Of a stretch of DNA of 64,000 nucleotides, positions 24,469 through 33,636 are shown in pieces (position 1 is the stretch's first letter; each line of letters starts with the position of its first letter). The notes under the pieces were generated by a model. That model did not search any database, was not told where the DNA came from, and saw nothing but the letters and a program-made list of their open reading frames with translations. Source of the stretch: Stutzerimonas balearica DSM 6083. Lineage in GTDB: Bacteria; Pseudomonadota; Gammaproteobacteria; Pseudomonadales; Pseudomonadaceae. The DNA is taken from NCBI RefSeq assembly GCF_000818015.1, contig NZ_CP007511.1:3482501-3546500 (forward strand), in the 5' to 3' direction. Position numbers and translations under genes: made by a program.

Positions 24469-25474
24469 ATGCCCCTGACTCTCGACATCTTTAACGACGA
24501 CGCCTTCGGTGTCGCTTCGCTCACCGCTGCCATCAACAACCCGCCCGAGGGCCAATATGTTCCCACGCTGCTCGACAGCCTCTTTGAGGAAGAAGGCATT
24601 ACCACGACCTCGGTCATGATCGAGCGCGATGGGGATGCTCTGGCCCTGGTCCCAGCCAGCGAACGCGGTGCACCGGGTGACGTGACCGTGGGATCGAAGC
24701 GCGACATGATCCCGTTCTCGACCCTACACCTGGCCACCACAGGGGCCATCAAAGCGGACGAAGTCCAGGGCGTGCGGGCCTTTGGTTCTGAGTCGCAAAC
24801 CCAGACAGTACAGAACCTGGTCACCCAGCGCCTGCTCAAAATGCGCCAGCGTCTGGAAGCGACCCTACGCTACCACCGTTTCGGTGCGGTCACCGGCAAG
24901 ATCTACGACGCGGACGGTTCGCGCGTCCTGCTCGACTTGCACCAGCGCTTTGGTATCACCGCGCAGTCGGTGGCCATGGCACTGGGCACCGAAACCACCG
25001 ACTTGCAGCAAAAGATTCGCGATGCCAAGCGCAAAAGCGAGGATGTGATCGGCGACTCGGGCGTGATCACCGGTTGGCTGGGCATTTGCGGTCGTGGTTT
25101 CTACGATGCCTTTGTCGGCCACGCCACTGTGAAGGCAGGCCTACGACCGCTGGAACGATGGGCAATTCCTGCGTGACGATCTGCGCAAGGGCTTCACCTT
25201 CGGCGAGGTGACCTGGAAGGAGTTCTACGGCAAGGTCGGCAGCATCAGCTTCATCGGAGAAAACGATGCCTATCTGATCCCGATCGGTGTCTCGGAACTC
25301 TTCATCACCCGATATGCGCCGGCCGATTACATGGAGACGGTCAACACCATCGGCCTGCCGCTCTATGCCAAGCAGGAGCTGATGCGCATGAACAAGGGCG
25401 TGGCGCTTGAAGCGCAGTCCAACCCGCTGAACCTGTGTACCAAGCCGCGTGCGGTCATCAAGCTCACCAAGTGA
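24469..25474 (+). pseudogene. Major capsid protein, gpE family, split by a +1 frameshift
   Basis: The lambda gpE-type capsid reading frame runs from 24469 and is open to 25176, but the family sequence switches frame at about 25138. After GTG-AAG-GCA one extra G precedes GCC-TAC-GAC-CGC-TGG, which reads AYDRWNDGQFLRDDLRKGF and continues in the new frame to the stop at 25474. Joined, the product would be about 335 residues, normal for gpE. An indel mutation, a sequencing error or a recoding site would all explain it. If real, head assembly is blocked and the prophage is defective. Confidence 0.85.
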
Positions 25475-25484
25475 TTCGGCTGAC

Positions 25485-25784
25485 ATGCAAGACTTCCGTG
25501 CCCTCGGCAATGAACTGGATGCCAGCGTGTTCGATACCTTGGCTGATCAGGCCGATATCGCTGCTCGCCCCGTGCGGGGGATGTTCTCTTCCCCGTGGCT
25601 CGCCCCCCAGGTGGGGCGCTTGGATACTGGCCTGATTGAGCCGCAGCTCATCGTGCGCGATCTCGATGCGGTTGATGTAGCCAGGGGCACGACCTTGAGC
25701 TTTGATGGCCAGACGTTTGAGGTCGTCGGGATCGAGCCGGATGGCACCGGCGTCACGGCTCTGATTCTGAGGCCCATGACATGA
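25485..25784 (+). CDS. Head-tail joining protein (gpFII-like)
   Basis: 99 residues ending with RGTTLSFDGQTFEVVGIEPDGTG, a beta-rich pattern typical of lambda FII-type head-tail connectors. It is located between capsid and tail genes. The start ATG at 25485 follows the capsid stop by ten bases, and it overlaps the next gene by four. Confidence 0.75.
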   Translation: MQDFRALGNELDASVFDTLADQADIAARPVRGMFSSPWLAPQVGRLDTGLIEPQLIVRDLDAVDVARGTTLSFDGQTFEVVGIEPDGTGVTALILRPMT

Positions 25785-26314
25785 GCACGACCCTCAAAGT
25801 CGATATCGATGTGGGTCAGGTGCTGGCCCTCACGCAAGGCCTCACCGTCAACGCGAGCCAGGCGGCCTGGCGGCGCACCCTGCGCAAGACCGGGCAGTGG
25901 GTCAAAAGCCAGACCGCCAAGGCGGTGAGCGTTGAGACCCGTATCCCGCAAAAGCTGCTGCGCCAGCGCTTGTATTTCTTTCTGCGCTCGCGCGACAGCG
26001 GCAAGGTCTGGCTGGGGCTGAATGCCATCGAAGCCCACCGCCTGGGAAAGCCACGCCAGACACGCACCGGCATCTCGGTGGGGCGCCATCGGTTTGATCA
26101 GGCGTGGCAGATGCGCAAGCGCTCACCCGACGGACCTCTGTATCGCCGTACCACGCAGGCGCGTCGCCCCTATGAGGTGGTCAAGGTGGACTGGACCGGA
26201 CCCGGCGAAGCGGCATTTCGACAAGCTGCCGAGCGCGCCGAAGAACGTCTGCTGACGGTGCTGCGTCAGGAGGTGAACTACGAAATTCACAAGGCGCTGG
26301 CCAAGGCCCGCTGA
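25781..26314 (+). CDS. Minor tail protein Z-like
   Basis: 177 residues: GLTVNASQAAWRRTLRKTGQWV (about 24-45), RIPQKLLRQRLYFFLRS, KVWLGLNAI and RRTTQARRPYEVVKV match the lambda gpZ / phage tail-completion family. It helps connect head and tail. The coupled overlap (ATGA) with the upstream gene supports the start. Confidence 0.8.
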   Translation: MSTTLKVDIDVGQVLALTQGLTVNASQAAWRRTLRKTGQWVKSQTAKAVSVETRIPQKLLRQRLYFFLRSRDSGKVWLGLNAIEAHRLGKPRQTRTGISVGRHRFDQAWQMRKRSPDGPLYRRTTQARRPYEVVKVDWTGPGEAAFRQAAERAEERLLTVLRQEVNYEIHKALAKAR

Positions 26315-26327
26315 GGATGTAAACCCC

Positions 26328-26843
26328 ATGATTGATTCACTTGCCCAATTGCACACCGCAATCGTCAACGGCCTGCGCGCCAAGCTGGACGGGGTGCCCA
26401 CGGTTGAGGCTTATCCGGTCTTGCAGCGCCGCATCGGCCTGCCTGCCGTGCTGGTGGAACTCGCCGAGATGGAGCCGGGCGAGGATCCGGGCAACGGCGC
26501 CACGGCACTGATTGGCCGGTTTCAGGCCCGGGCGATTGTTGACCCCAATGCGGCCCAGGCCGATTTGCAGGTGCGTGAATTGGCAGCGCGGGTTGCCGTG
26601 GCGCTGACCCATGAGACCTGGGGCCTGCCGATCACCATGGCGAGTCTGGTTCAGATCGGGGACGACGCTTTCAAGCCCGAACTCGATGGGTACCTGGTCT
26701 GGGTGGTCGAATGGACCCATGAGTTTCATCTGGGCGAGGCGGTCTGGCCCTACGCGGATGAAAGTGGTCTGGCCATCTGGGTGGGCTTTACGCCAAGTAT
26801 CCAGCCTCCTGAGACCTATGAACCCCTGACGGAGGCGCCATGA
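26328..26843 (+). CDS. Tail terminator/completion protein
   Basis: 171 residues with AIVNGLRAKLDGVPTVEAYP at the start, a central ALIGRFQARAIVD and a VVEWTHEFHLGEAVW segment. The mixed alpha/beta layout and place (after Z, before V) fit a tail terminator that stops tube growth. The assignment rests mainly on position. Confidence 0.68.
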   Translation: MIDSLAQLHTAIVNGLRAKLDGVPTVEAYPVLQRRIGLPAVLVELAEMEPGEDPGNGATALIGRFQARAIVDPNAAQADLQVRELAARVAVALTHETWGLPITMASLVQIGDDAFKPELDGYLVWVVEWTHEFHLGEAVWPYADESGLAIWVGFTPSIQPPETYEPLTEAP

Positions 26844-27499
26844 GCGACGCATACGCGATTGGCGAACACGATCGCATGATCGCCGCCATGCTGCAGGCAG
26901 GCACCATCGACGTCGTTGATCACAGCGCGGCCCGGGCACGGGTGCGCATCGGCAACTGGGTGTCGGCCTATCTGCCGTGGCATGTGCCGGCTGCCGGTGC
27001 AGTGCGGATCTGGCGCGCGCCCTCGGTCGGTGAACAGTGTCTGTTGATTTCACCCTCGGGCATGCCGGAGGCCGGGTTCATCCTGCCAGGCTTTTACACC
27101 ACCACGCACGGCCAGGCGGATAACCGGGACCATGTGACGGTGATCCGCATGCCGGATGGCGCGCAGATGCTCTACGACTGGCAGGCAGGTGCATTGCTGG
27201 TTGAGGGCACCCAGAGCGTGACCGTGAATAACGCCACCACCGTGCTGATCGACAGTGGTGGCCCGGTGACGGTCAAGGCCCCCAGCGTCACGCTGGATGC
27301 ACCCGAGACCACGGTCACCGGCAATCTGACGATTGGCGGCGCGCTGGCCCAGGGTATGTCGGGCGGCTCGGCTGGCGGCAACGCTACCTTCGGCGGTCAG
27401 GTTCACGCACAAGGCGATGTCACTGCCGGTGGTATCAGCCTGCAGGGTCACACCCACACCGAACAAGGCGACGGCGCGCCAACGAGTGCTGCCCGCTGA
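26840..27499 (+). CDS. V: Baseplate assembly protein V (spike)
   Basis: 219 residues of the P2 gpV family: an N-terminal OB-like part (GTIDVVDHSAARARVRIGNW) and a C-terminal beta-helix (VTVNNATTVLIDSGGPVTVK, TVTGNLTIGG), ending GGISLQGHTHTEQGDG, whose HxH motif binds the metal ion at the spike tip. It punctures the outer membrane during infection. Confidence 0.9.
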   Translation: MSDAYAIGEHDRMIAAMLQAGTIDVVDHSAARARVRIGNWVSAYLPWHVPAAGAVRIWRAPSVGEQCLLISPSGMPEAGFILPGFYTTTHGQADNRDHVTVIRMPDGAQMLYDWQAGALLVEGTQSVTVNNATTVLIDSGGPVTVKAPSVTLDAPETTVTGNLTIGGALAQGMSGGSAGGNATFGGQVHAQGDVTAGGISLQGHTHTEQGDGAPTSAAR

Positions 27500-27520
27500 T
27501 CCTTCATTCACCCCAAAAAC

Positions 27521-27551
27521 AAGCCCGTCCCCGTTCGCGCTGGACGGGCTT
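27521..27551 (+). terminator. Perfect 10-bp hairpin after gpV
   Basis: AAGCCCGTCC (27521-27530) pairs with GGACGGGCTT (27542-27551), with an 11-base loop. Only a short T-run follows, so it may act as a partial terminator or an RNA-stabilising stem within the late transcript. Confidence 0.5.
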
Positions 27552-27571
27552 GTGCGTTTCAGGAGCGCCAC

Positions 27572-27808
27572 ATGGCCAAGATCGACAACAAGCCCACACC
27601 CACACCGATCTCCACCCCGGATGAGAAAAGTCCCTCAACGGTGACCTACCGCGACCTCGCATTCAAGAGCCGCACCTTGGTGCTGGCCGATGGCCGCAAC
27701 TTTGCCGTTGCGCAGGGTCGCATTCAGACCGGCGACTCCGCCCTTATCGCCTTTCTGGAAAAACACCCGGAGTTCCAGCGCGAGTTTGATTCGGCCGCCG
27801 GGGCTTGA
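27572..27808 (+). CDS. Small tail-module protein, unknown
   Basis: 78 residues (MAKIDNKPTPTPI...RTLVLADGRNFAVAQGRIQTGD...ALIAFLEKHPEFQ), with AGGAG seven bases upstream. It sits between spike V and baseplate W in the position of short uncharacterised proteins in related tail modules. Possibly structural. Confidence 0.65.
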   Translation: MAKIDNKPTPTPISTPDEKSPSTVTYRDLAFKSRTLVLADGRNFAVAQGRIQTGDSALIAFLEKHPEFQREFDSAAGA

Positions 27809-27811
27809 ACC

Positions 27812-28144
27812 ATGGCCCTGATTGGCATGAGCCGTGATAGCGGCCAGGCGCTTTCTGGCATCGCCCACCTCAAGCAATCCATCCGCGACATCCTGAGCAC
27901 ATCTTTGGGCAGCCGGCGCATGCGCCCGGAGTACGGCAGCGAGATTCCCCGCTATGCGGACCTGCCCATCAACAAAGGCTGGATCTCGGCGGTGCAGGCG
28001 GAAGCCGCACGCGCCATCGGCCGATGGGAGCCACGCATTCGCCTGTCGGCGGTGCGCATCACCGGCGTGGTCGATGGAAGGATTGATTTTGTGATTGAAG
28101 GACAGTACGAGGCCGCGCCTTTGTTGCTGGAGGTGGCGCTGTGA
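27812..28144 (+). CDS. W: Baseplate protein W (gp25-like)
   Basis: 110 residues: ALSGIAHLKQSIRDILSTSLGSRRMRPEYGS is the gpW/gp25-like lysozyme-fold signature of baseplate wedge proteins in P2 and T4. Its stop overlaps the J start. Confidence 0.92.
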   Translation: MALIGMSRDSGQALSGIAHLKQSIRDILSTSLGSRRMRPEYGSEIPRYADLPINKGWISAVQAEAARAIGRWEPRIRLSAVRITGVVDGRIDFVIEGQYEAAPLLLEVAL

Positions 28145-29025
28145 TCGACCTGTCGCAACTGCCCGCCCCCGAAGTCGTCGAGCCACTGGATTTCGAGGGC
28201 ATCTATCAGGACCTGTTGGCGACCTTCCGGGCGCTGATGGGCGATGGATGGACTGCGCCGCTGGAATCTGACCCGGTCGTGAAATTGCTTGAGCTCTGTG
28301 CGTACCGCGAGGTGCAGCTGCGTGCGCGTATCAACGATGCCGCCCGCTCGGTACTGCTGGCCTATGCCGTGGGTGCGGATCTGGAACAACTGGCGGCCAA
28401 TGTGAACGTCTCGCGTTTGCTGGTCAGCCCGGGCGACCCAGAGGCCTCCCCACCCGTAGAGCCCGTCTATGAGAACGATGCCAGCCTGCGTGCCCGGGTC
28501 CAGCGGGCCTTCGAAGGTCTGTCCGTGGCCGGTCCCCGCGCGGCCTACGTCTTTCACGCACTTTCAGCCGATGGGCGCGTGGCCGATGCGTCGGCCGAGA
28601 GCCCGGCGCCCGCCGAGGTGGTGGTCACGGTGCTCTCGCGAGAAGGCGATGGCAGTGCGGGTGCCGATTTGTTGGACAGAGTAAATGACGCCTTGTCGAG
28701 CGAGGAAGTTCGGCCTGTGGCAGATCGTCTCACCGTGCAAGGCGCCCAGATCGTGCCTTATGAGGTCAAAGCCACTCTGTGGCTTTATCCCGGGCCAGAG
28801 GTTGAGCCCATCCTGGCTGCGGCGTTGGCACAACTGGAAACCTATGTCGGCACGCAGCGCCGGCTTGGTCGTGATATCCGGCGCTCGGCGCTCTTTGCCG
28901 CCCTGCATGTGGAAGGTGTGCAGCGGGTGGAACTGCTGCAGCCGTCCGCTGATGTGGTGTTGACGAGCAGTCAGGCTGCGCACTGCACAGCGATTGATGT
29001 GTCTGCCGGAGGCTTTGATGAGTAG
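28141..29025 (+). CDS. J: Baseplate protein J
   Basis: 294 residues from a GTG start. VKLLELCAYREVQLRARINDAARSVLLAYA (about 43-72) is the classical baseplate J motif, followed by ADLEQLAANVNVSRL and a C-terminal SSQAAHCTAIDVS region. It forms the wedge that links W to the tail fibres in contractile tails. Confidence 0.93.
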   Translation: MIDLSQLPAPEVVEPLDFEGIYQDLLATFRALMGDGWTAPLESDPVVKLLELCAYREVQLRARINDAARSVLLAYAVGADLEQLAANVNVSRLLVSPGDPEASPPVEPVYENDASLRARVQRAFEGLSVAGPRAAYVFHALSADGRVADASAESPAPAEVVVTVLSREGDGSAGADLLDRVNDALSSEEVRPVADRLTVQGAQIVPYEVKATLWLYPGPEVEPILAAALAQLETYVGTQRRLGRDIRRSALFAALHVEGVQRVELLQPSADVVLTSSQAAHCTAIDVSAGGFDE

Positions 29026-29641
29026 CGCCTTGCTGCCAGCCAACAGCACACCGCTGGAGCGGCACCTTGCAGAGGCCACCCACCGAGCAATGCCAGTGCC
29101 CATCGCTGATCTGTGGCGACCCCAATCGTGTCCGACCCACTTGCTGCCGTATCTCGCCTGGGCACGCTCGGTGGATCGTTGGGACCCGGCCTGGTCGGGA
29201 GCGGCCAAGCGCGGCGTCATTGCTTCAGCCTTTTATGTGCATCAGCACAAGGGAACCATCGGCGCGCTACGCCGGGTGGTCGAGCCTCTGGGCTACCTGA
29301 TCGAAGTCGTTGAGTGGTGGGAGCGGGTTCCTGTCGGTCCGGCTGGCACCTTCAGCCTGAAGGTCGGCGTGCTCGACACCGGTATCAGCGATGCGATGTA
29401 CCAGGAGCTTGAGCGCCTGATCGATGACGCCAAGCCACTCAGCCGACACCTGATTGGCCTGGCCATCAGTCTTGAGGCCCGGGGGGCTTGCCCCGTTCAC
29501 GTTGCTGCCTATGAGGGCGACGAGATGGTTATCTACCCCTATACGCCGGAAGTGGTTGAGGTGGCCGGGCTGGTGTGCATCCAAGGCGCCGACCACACGA
29601 TCGATCACCTGAATATCTATCCCTGGAGCTCATCGCTATGA
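29018..29641 (+). CDS. I: Tail protein I
   Basis: 207 residues: LPANSTPLERHLAEATHRAM, WRPQSCPTHLLPYLAWARSVDRWD and YVHQHKGTIGALRRVVEPLGY match P2 gpI. It overlaps J by eight bases. It completes the baseplate wedge between J and the fibre. Confidence 0.92.
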   Translation: MSSALLPANSTPLERHLAEATHRAMPVPIADLWRPQSCPTHLLPYLAWARSVDRWDPAWSGAAKRGVIASAFYVHQHKGTIGALRRVVEPLGYLIEVVEWWERVPVGPAGTFSLKVGVLDTGISDAMYQELERLIDDAKPLSRHLIGLAISLEARGACPVHVAAYEGDEMVIYPYTPEVVEVAGLVCIQGADHTIDHLNIYPWSSSL

Positions 29642-30717
29642 GTCAAACCTACTTTGCCATCCTGACCGCGATTGGCGAGGCCAAGCTGGCCAATGCCACG
29701 GCGCTGGGCACGACGCTGCAACTGACCCAGATGGGGGTCGGTGATGGCAACGGCAGCACGCCACTGCCCAACCGCAGCCAGACCGCCCTGGTTCGGGAAA
29801 ACCGCCGCGCACCCTTAAATCGTCTCTTTGTTGATCCTGCCAATGCCAGCCAGATCATCGCCGAGCAGGTCATTCCCGAGGAGATCGGAGGCTGGTGGAT
29901 TCGCGAGATCGGCCTGTACGACACCGATGGCAACTTGTGCGCGGTGGCCAACTGCCCGGATACCTACAAGCCTGTGCTGGCCGAAGGCTCGGGGCGCACG
30001 CAGGTGATCCGCATGGTGCTGATCGTGAGCAACACGGCGGCTGTTCAACTGAAGATCGATCCGGCGATCGTGCTGGCCACACGTGGGTATGTGGATGACG
30101 AGTTCGGCCAGCACCTGGCCCACCTTGACCCACACCCGCAATACATGACCACTCCGGAAGTGGCCAGCGCCATCTCTGGCAAAGCGGACAAAGCGACGAC
30201 ATTGGCGGGGTACGGCATCACCGATGGCGCCACCGTCGCTGCCGCTATTCAAGCCGCGCCTGCGGGAGCAGTGGCTTTCTTTGGTATGCAAGTTGCCCCA
30301 AACGGGTGGCTCAAAGCAAACGGGGCGGAGGTTAGCCGCGTTATGTACGCAGCGTTATTTGCGGCAATCGGGACAAGCTTTGGTGCCGGCAATGGCAGCA
30401 CCACTTTTCGCCTGCCGGATCTGCGGGGTGAGTTCCTGCGGGCGTGGGACGACGCGCGCGGCGTTGACGTGGGTCGAACATTCGGTGCCTGGCAGGGCGA
30501 TTCGTTCAAGAGCCACGACCACGTGATCAATTCAGCCGATGTGTTCAACACCGCAGCGTTTGTCATCAACGACAACGGGGGTGACAACATCGTGAGTTCT
30601 GACAACGCGCCAGCGATGTACGCCACCTATCACCCTAATCGCTACTACACCGGCGTGGCGGGCGGTGCCGAAACCCGACCCCGCAACACCGCCTTGCTCG
30701 CCTGCATCAAATACTGA
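29638..30717 (+). CDS. H: Tail fibre with collar domain (gpH-like)
   Basis: 359 residues. The N-terminal 150 residues (QTYFAILTAIGEAKLANATAL, IPEEIGGWWIREIGLYD) are the P2-type fibre attachment domain (DUF3751). The C-terminal part has the phage tail collar motif GAVAFFGMQVAPNGWLKANG and RLPDLRGEFLRAWDDARGVD, ending RPRNTALLACIKY. It determines host binding and is shorter than P2 gpH (about 669 residues). The following gene encodes its likely chaperone. Confidence 0.92.
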   Translation: MSQTYFAILTAIGEAKLANATALGTTLQLTQMGVGDGNGSTPLPNRSQTALVRENRRAPLNRLFVDPANASQIIAEQVIPEEIGGWWIREIGLYDTDGNLCAVANCPDTYKPVLAEGSGRTQVIRMVLIVSNTAAVQLKIDPAIVLATRGYVDDEFGQHLAHLDPHPQYMTTPEVASAISGKADKATTLAGYGITDGATVAAAIQAAPAGAVAFFGMQVAPNGWLKANGAEVSRVMYAALFAAIGTSFGAGNGSTTFRLPDLRGEFLRAWDDARGVDVGRTFGAWQGDSFKSHDHVINSADVFNTAAFVINDNGGDNIVSSDNAPAMYATYHPNRYYTGVAGGAETRPRNTALLACIKY

Positions 30718-30725
30718 GGTCGCCC

Positions 30726-31475
30726 ATGACAACCCTTTATCACTACCACCCCGAAACCGGCGAGCTGATTGGCCAAAGTGCTGCGGACCGATCCCCACTG
30801 GAGCCGGATATCTGGCTGATTCCGGCATATGCCACCGATCTGCCACCTCCCAAGCCAAAAGCGCGGCAGGTAGCGGTCTTCCGAGAGAACCAGTGGCAGC
30901 TCGCTCCCGATTGGCGCTCGGCAGTGCTGTGGTCTACTGAAAATGGCATTCCTGTTTCCATCACAGAGATAGGCCTGACACCTGCCGATGTTCATGCCAC
31001 CGAAAAACCACGCCCCAGCCCGGCCCACCGATGGCTGAACGGTCAATGGCAGGAGGATGCCGATTTGAAATCGGCCTTGCTCGATGCGCTGAAAACCCAA
31101 CTCTGCCAAGAGATCGACGCAGTGGCCGACCAGGTGCGCCGGGAACTGGCAGGCGACCCCTTGCGCGTGGCCGAATACGACCGTGCAGCGCAAGAGGCCA
31201 GCGCGTACCAGGCGGCAGGTTACAGCGGTGAAGTGCCAGTCTCAGTGTTGTCCTGGGCGCAAGCCAAGGCGTGGAGACCGCAGGCGGCAGCCGAAGACAT
31301 CTTGCGGGCTGCCCGCCAGTGGGAGGCTGCCCTTTACGGCTTGCGTGACCAGCGACTCAAAACCAAGGAGGCCATTCGTAGCGCCACCGATCAGGCAAGC
31401 GCCCAGGCGCTGGCAGATGCAGGGCAGCAGGCTTTGCGTGCTTTCCACCAGATGGCCAGCACGCCGCCTCCGTAA
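30726..31475 (+). CDS. Tail fibre assembly chaperone
   Basis: 249 residues, beginning TLYHYHPETGELIGQSAADRS and containing RVAEYDRAAQEASAYQAAGYSG, AAAEDILRAARQWEAAL and a helical end, as in tail fibre assembly proteins that follow fibre genes. It binds the fibre tip during folding. Confidence 0.82.
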   Translation: MTTLYHYHPETGELIGQSAADRSPLEPDIWLIPAYATDLPPPKPKARQVAVFRENQWQLAPDWRSAVLWSTENGIPVSITEIGLTPADVHATEKPRPSPAHRWLNGQWQEDADLKSALLDALKTQLCQEIDAVADQVRRELAGDPLRVAEYDRAAQEASAYQAAGYSGEVPVSVLSWAQAKAWRPQAAAEDILRAARQWEAALYGLRDQRLKTKEAIRSATDQASAQALADAGQQALRAFHQMASTPPP

Positions 31476-31504
31476 ATTCCGCTTCAGCCCACCTATCCCT
31501 TCCG

Positions 31505-31528
31505 GCCCACCCCTGCGGTGGGCTTTTT
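31505..31528 (+). terminator. Rho-independent terminator between fibre and sheath genes
   Basis: GCCCACC (31505-31511), a five-base loop and GGTGGGC (31517-31523) are followed by TTTTT. It divides the baseplate-fibre unit from the sheath-tube-tape unit. Confidence 0.82.
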
Positions 31529-31545
31529 ACTTTCCGGAGAACACG

Positions 31546-32706
31546 ATGCCCACTTCCTTCTTCCACGGTGTGACCGTCACCCTGATCGACACCGGTCCGC
31601 GCCCGATTGCCATTCCGTCCTCGTCGATCATCGGCCTGGTCGATACCTACACGCCTGCCGAGGGGTTGGCCGTGCCCAACAAACCCATCTTGCTGACCTC
31701 TTACCGGGAGGCGGTGAAGCAGTTCGGTGCAGGCAGCGCACTGGCCAAATCGGCACGCGGCATCTACGTCCAATCGTCGGCTGTGGTGGTCGCCATCGGT
31801 GTTCCCCTGGTCGCTGATGCGGCTACTCTCACCAGCGCCATCATCGGTGGCGTGACGGTCGATGGGCAGCGCACCGGCATGCAGGCGCTGCTCGACGGCA
31901 AGTCCGTCCATAACGCCCAGCCTCGCCTGATCGTCTGCCCGGGGCACTCGGGAACCCAAGCCGTGGCCAGCGCCATGGATGGATTGGCGGCCAAGCTCAA
32001 GGCCATTGCCCTCGTGGACGGCCCCAACACCGATGACGAATCGGCTATTGCCTACTTCAACAACTTTGGCAGCAAGCGCGTCTTTGCCGTCGATCCCTGG
32101 CTCAAGGTCTGGGACACCGAGACCGGTGCGGCCAGCACGGTGCCGGTATCCCCGTATGCCGCAGGCCTCTTTGCCCGGACCGATCGTGAGTACGGCTTCT
32201 GGGCATCGCCCTCCAATAAAGAGTTCGTCGAGGTCATCGGCACCGCACGCCCAATCGAGTTCCTGGATGGCGACGAGACCTGCCGCGCCAACCTGCTCAA
32301 CGCCGCCAACATCACAACCGTCATCCGCGATGGCGGTTACCGCCTGTGGGGCAACCGCACGCGCTCGGCCGATGCCAAGTGGGCCTTCGTCACCCGGGTG
32401 CGAACGGTCGATATCGTCATGGACGCCATCCTCTATGGCCACAAATGGGCGGTGGACCGCTCCATCACCAAGACCTACGTCAAGGACGTGACCGAAGGGC
32501 TGCAGGCCTTCATGCGCGATCTGAAAGCGCAGGGCGCCATCATCAATTTCGAGGTCTATCCCGACCCCGAACTCAACACCGCGAGCCAACTCGAGCAAGG
32601 CCGCGTGTACTGGAACATCCGCTTCACTGACGTGCCCCCCGCAGAAAACCCCACCTTCCGGGTCGAGGTCACGAACCAGTGGATTACCGAAGTTCTCGAC
32701 ATTTAA
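31546..32706 (+). CDS. FI: Contractile tail sheath protein FI
   Basis: 386 residues of the P2/Mu sheath family: MPTSFFHGVTVTLIDTGPRP, then SSIIGLVDTYTPAEG, SPYAAGLFARTDREYGFWASPSNK and a C-terminal FEVYPDPELNTASQLEQGRVYW. It starts behind CCGGAG right after the terminator. It contracts to drive the tube through the envelope. Confidence 0.95.
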   Translation: MPTSFFHGVTVTLIDTGPRPIAIPSSSIIGLVDTYTPAEGLAVPNKPILLTSYREAVKQFGAGSALAKSARGIYVQSSAVVVAIGVPLVADAATLTSAIIGGVTVDGQRTGMQALLDGKSVHNAQPRLIVCPGHSGTQAVASAMDGLAAKLKAIALVDGPNTDDESAIAYFNNFGSKRVFAVDPWLKVWDTETGAASTVPVSPYAAGLFARTDREYGFWASPSNKEFVEVIGTARPIEFLDGDETCRANLLNAANITTVIRDGGYRLWGNRTRSADAKWAFVTRVRTVDIVMDAILYGHKWAVDRSITKTYVKDVTEGLQAFMRDLKAQGAIINFEVYPDPELNTASQLEQGRVYWNIRFTDVPPAENPTFRVEVTNQWITEVLDI

Positions 32707-32718
32707 GGAGCCCTCACC

Positions 32719-33222
32719 GTGATCCCGCAAACCCTCTACAACCTCAACCTCTTCATCGACGGCGTGAACTTCGCCGGCATCGCCACCCAGGTCACGCCGC
32801 CCAAACTCAAGATCAAGGCCGAAGACTACCGGGCCGGCGGCATGGACGCCCCGATCAAGATGGATCTTGGCCTCGAAGCGCTGGAAGCCAATTTCTCGCT
32901 CTCGGGCATGTCCGTCGAAGCCCTGCGCTTCTTTGGCCTAGCCGACCAGAGTGCCTTCAACGGCGTGTTCCGGGGTGCGTTCCGTACCCACAAGGGGGAG
33001 GTGCAGTCCTGCGTCGTGACCCTGCGCGGCATGCTGACCGAAATCGACATGGGCGACTGGAAGCCCTCGGACAAGGCCGAAACCAAATTCAGCTTGGCCT
33101 GCAGCTACTACAAGCTCGAACTCGATGGCCTGCTGATCTACGAGATCGACCCGATCGCCTCGGTACGCATCGTGGATGGCCGCGATCAACTGGCCGACAT
33201 CCGTGCCGCCCTGGGTCTGTAA
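32719..33222 (+). CDS. FII: Major tail tube protein FII
   Basis: 167 residues: PQTLYNLNLFIDGVNFAGIA, PPKLKIKAEDYRAGGMDAPI and YKLELDGLLIYEIDPI match P2 FII. It forms the inner tube of the contractile tail and follows the sheath gene as usual. Confidence 0.95.
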   Translation: MIPQTLYNLNLFIDGVNFAGIATQVTPPKLKIKAEDYRAGGMDAPIKMDLGLEALEANFSLSGMSVEALRFFGLADQSAFNGVFRGAFRTHKGEVQSCVVTLRGMLTEIDMGDWKPSDKAETKFSLACSYYKLELDGLLIYEIDPIASVRIVDGRDQLADIRAALGL

Positions 33223-33263
33223 CCCACTTCCCATCACGCCATCACTCCACCGGAGACCCACCC

Positions 33264-33587
33264 ATGGACCACCTGACCATCAAATTGCAGCACCCGACCG
33301 AATTCGACGGCATTCGCCGCGACACGCTGACCCTGCGCGCGCCGCTCGTGCGCGACATGCGCCTGGCCTCACGCCAGGCGCCTACTGACGCTGAAGAGCG
33401 TGAGCTGATCCTGTTCGGGATTCTGGCCGGCGTAGCGCCCAAAGACCTGGAGGGCATGCGCTTTACCGACTACAAGCGGCTGCAAGACAGCTACTTTCGC
33501 CTGGTGTCCGCTCGCCCGGATGACCGCGCCTCTCCTGAACCTGCTGATGAAGCGACTGGCGCGGGAACTGCACTTCCCGCCGTCTGA
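33264..33587 (+). CDS. E: Tail assembly protein E
   Basis: 107 residues: TIKLQHPTEFDGIRRDTLTLRAP, LFGILAGVAPKDLEGMRFTDY and a variable tail match the gpE / Mu gp41-type tail assembly proteins. Its 3' end overlaps a second short frame (E', 33520-33636), matching the conserved frameshift arrangement that makes an E-E' extension in contractile-tailed phages. Confidence 0.85.
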   Translation: MDHLTIKLQHPTEFDGIRRDTLTLRAPLVRDMRLASRQAPTDAEERELILFGILAGVAPKDLEGMRFTDYKRLQDSYFRLVSARPDDRASPEPADEATGAGTALPAV

Positions 33588-33636
33588 GATTGATGCCCTG
33601 GACCTTAGGGATGCCCTGTGGTGGCTGGAGGATTGA
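33520..33636 (+). CDS. E' extension frame of tail assembly protein
   Basis: A 38-codon frame starting ATGACC inside gene E and ending three bases before the tape-measure ATG-containing junction. Its product (MTAPLLNLLMKRLAREL, then ELHFPPSEIDALDLRDALWWLED) has the hydrophobic xxDxLWWLE ending typical of gpE' / Mu gp42-type chaperones. Relative to E it is in the +1 (equivalently -2) frame. Production as a fusion by ribosomal slippage, rather than from its own start, is the family norm. Confidence 0.7.
   Translation: MTAPLLNLLMKRLARELHFPPSEIDALDLRDALWWLED

Noticed and set aside
31357..32730. 457-residue open frame antisense to sheath gene
   Set aside because: Shadow frame over an unmistakable sheath protein and a terminator.
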